A stretch of DNA of 23,026 bases from a virus. Shown in pieces: positions 22,068-23,026 of the stretch. The stretch is taken from positions 1 through 23,026 of IMG/VR virus record IMGVR_UViG_3300007516_001751. One strand, 5' to 3'. Position 1 is the first letter of the stretch. Every line of letters starts with the position of its first letter. A program made the position numbers and the translations under genes. The notes beneath the pieces are model-generated. The model was not told the origin of the DNA and ran no database searches. It saw only the letters and a program-made list of their open reading frames with translations.

Positions 22068-23026
22068 ATGGATATATTTAACTCGCTGCTGAAAACGGCA
22101 GATAATGAATACGCGGCTATTGTTGAAGATGGCATTGACGCGGGAGATATCAAGTTCTGGATCGATACCGGTTCATATTCACTAAATGCTCTACTCTCAG
22201 GCTCAATTTTCGGCGGCCTGGCTGGCAATAAACGAACAGTTTTTGCCGGTGACCCCTCAACCGGAAAGACATTCTACACCTTGAGTATCGTCAAGGATTT
22301 CCTCAATCTACACCCCCAAGCATTTGTATTCTACTTTGAATCTGAAGGTGCTGTATCAAAGCAAATGATGGTAGATCGAAACATCGATGTTACCAGAATC
22401 GCAGTTATGCCTGTGGTCACTGTCCAGGAGTTTAGAACCCAGGCCGTCAAGATTCTTGATGCATATAAGGCCGCGGGAGGTAGCCCCGATAAAAATCCTA
22501 TGATGTTTGTTTTGGATTCATTGGGCAACCTATCGACCTCAAAGGAAGTCGAAGATATTGCGGATGGGAAAGACACGCGGGACATGACTAGGGCCCAGTT
22601 GATCAAGGCCGCCTTTCGTGTGTTGACGCTGAAACTTGGGCAATTTGGTGTACCTTTAATCACAACCAATCACGTTTATGCAAATATCGGTGGGTATGGA
22701 CCTCTCAAGAAAATGGGAGGGGGATGCTTGGTTGCGGGTACGATGATTCAAATGTCTAATGGTACCAAGCCTATAGAGGAAATAGTTGTTGGCGATGAAG
22801 TGTATACTCTTTATGGGGCGAAGCCTGTTATTAATACATTTGAATTTAATGATAAGGATGTGTATGAAATCCAATTTGAGGATGGGACAATAGTGAAATG
22901 TTCCAATGAGCACAAGTTTTTCGTGGATGGAGTTTGGGTTACAGCGGAGGACTTGGCTCAAAATACAAATCTTCCAAACTTGGAGGTGGAGGATATATTT
23001 GGAGATAACAATGTTCTTAGACAACA
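22068..23026 (+). CDS. uvsX: UvsX recombinase (RecA-like), interrupted by an intein, 3'-truncated
   Basis: RecA-family strand-exchange protein that coats single-stranded DNA with UvsY help and drives T4-type recombination-dependent replication. Extein residues 1-219: a core start FWIDTGSYSLNALLSGSIFG, Walker A AGDPSTGKT (60-68), YFESEGAV (89-96) with the catalytic Glu, MFVLDSLGN (Walker B, Asp150), and TTNHVYANIGGYGPLKKMGG (199-218), the L2-region lead-in. The frame then continues into intein sequence from Cys220 without a stop and is open at the window end. The start has AGGAG at 22057-22061, 6 nt before ATG 22068. The C-terminal extein is outside the window. Confidence 0.9.
   Translation, partial: MDIFNSLLKTADNEYAAIVEDGIDAGDIKFWIDTGSYSLNALLSGSIFGGLAGNKRTVFAGDPSTGKTFYTLSIVKDFLNLHPQAFVFYFESEGAVSKQMMVDRNIDVTRIAVMPVVTVQEFRTQAVKILDAYKAAGGSPDKNPMMFVLDSLGNLSTSKEVEDIADGKDTRDMTRAQLIKAAFRVLTLKLGQFGVPLITTNHVYANIGGYGPLKKMGGGCLVAGTMIQMSNGTKPIEEIVVGDEVYTLYGAKPVINTFEFNDKDVYEIQFEDGTIVKCSNEHKFFVDGVWVTAEDLAQNTNLPNLEVEDIFGDNNVLRQ
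22725..23026 (+). other. Intein N-terminal segment inserted in UvsX (partial)
   Basis: Protein-splicing element beginning at Cys220 immediately after KKMGGG. Block A is CLVAGTMIQMSNGTKPIEEI, then VGDEVYTL. Block B is DGTIVKCSNEHKFFVDG, with Ser in place of the usual Thr in TxxH and the conserved His retained. The sequence VWVTAEDLAQ that follows is typical of the Hint fold. The window ends before any homing-endonuclease domain or the C-terminal HN and +1 residue, so a full or mini intein cannot be distinguished. A split intein is also not excluded. Confidence 0.88.

Noticed and set aside
22331-23024. Two minus-strand open frames opposite uvsX and the intein
   Set aside because: They mirror the clear UvsX/intein frame; composition and motifs do not resemble a real protein.

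Overview
The window looks like part of a T4-superfamily tailed phage genome (Caudoviricetes, myovirus type). The evidence is a set of T4 replication genes, all on the + strand and in T4 order: clamp-loader small subunit (gp62), translational repressor RegA, family B DNA polymerase (gp43) and UvsX recombinase. Genes are tightly packed, often with 1-8 nt stop/start overlaps. Base composition is AT-rich from about position 985 onward. No host can be named from the sequence; the lipopolysaccharide/capsule-like sugar genes suggest a Gram-negative host (inference).

Layout. 1-984: the 3' part of a very GC-rich DNA methyltransferase gene, unlike everything after it; a recent acquisition or an assembly join. 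1009-2487: gp62, RegA, dUTPase and a small unknown protein. 2484-2916: a sigma70-like promoter, a small protein with two in-frame starts, and a strong hairpin. 2940-15915: about 13 kb with sixteen closely spaced genes. They encode at least six probable glycosyltransferases (GT2-like, GT4, GT10 and one unassigned), four small-molecule or sugar methyltransferases, a HAD phosphatase-nucleotidyltransferase fusion, a cupin, a glycerophosphodiesterase-like protein, a UDP-sugar dehydrogenase, an extended SDR epimerase/dehydratase, and one small unknown. 15972-16093: a second promoter and a tRNA-Cys-like gene. 16120-18547: metallophosphoesterase, SLOG-domain protein, Sm-like protein and small unknowns. 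18552-23026: a third promoter, DNA polymerase, an MT-A70 adenine methyltransferase, a Cys-rich small protein, and UvsX interrupted by an intein that runs off the window.

How it fits together. The core genes copy and recombine phage DNA, and RegA would tune translation of early mRNAs. dUTPase keeps uracil out of DNA, and the MT-A70 enzyme probably methylates phage DNA. The 13-kb block sits between regA/dut and gene 43, which are adjacent or nearly so in T4. It reads as a self-contained glycan module: make an activated sugar, oxidise or epimerise it, transfer several sugars, then methylate the product. The product and target (virion protein, modified DNA, or host surface glycan) cannot be decided from the sequence. 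This module and the uvsX intein are the two most notable items. No CRISPR array, insertion sequence, attachment site or origin was recognised, and no stretch over 300 bases lacks a gene.
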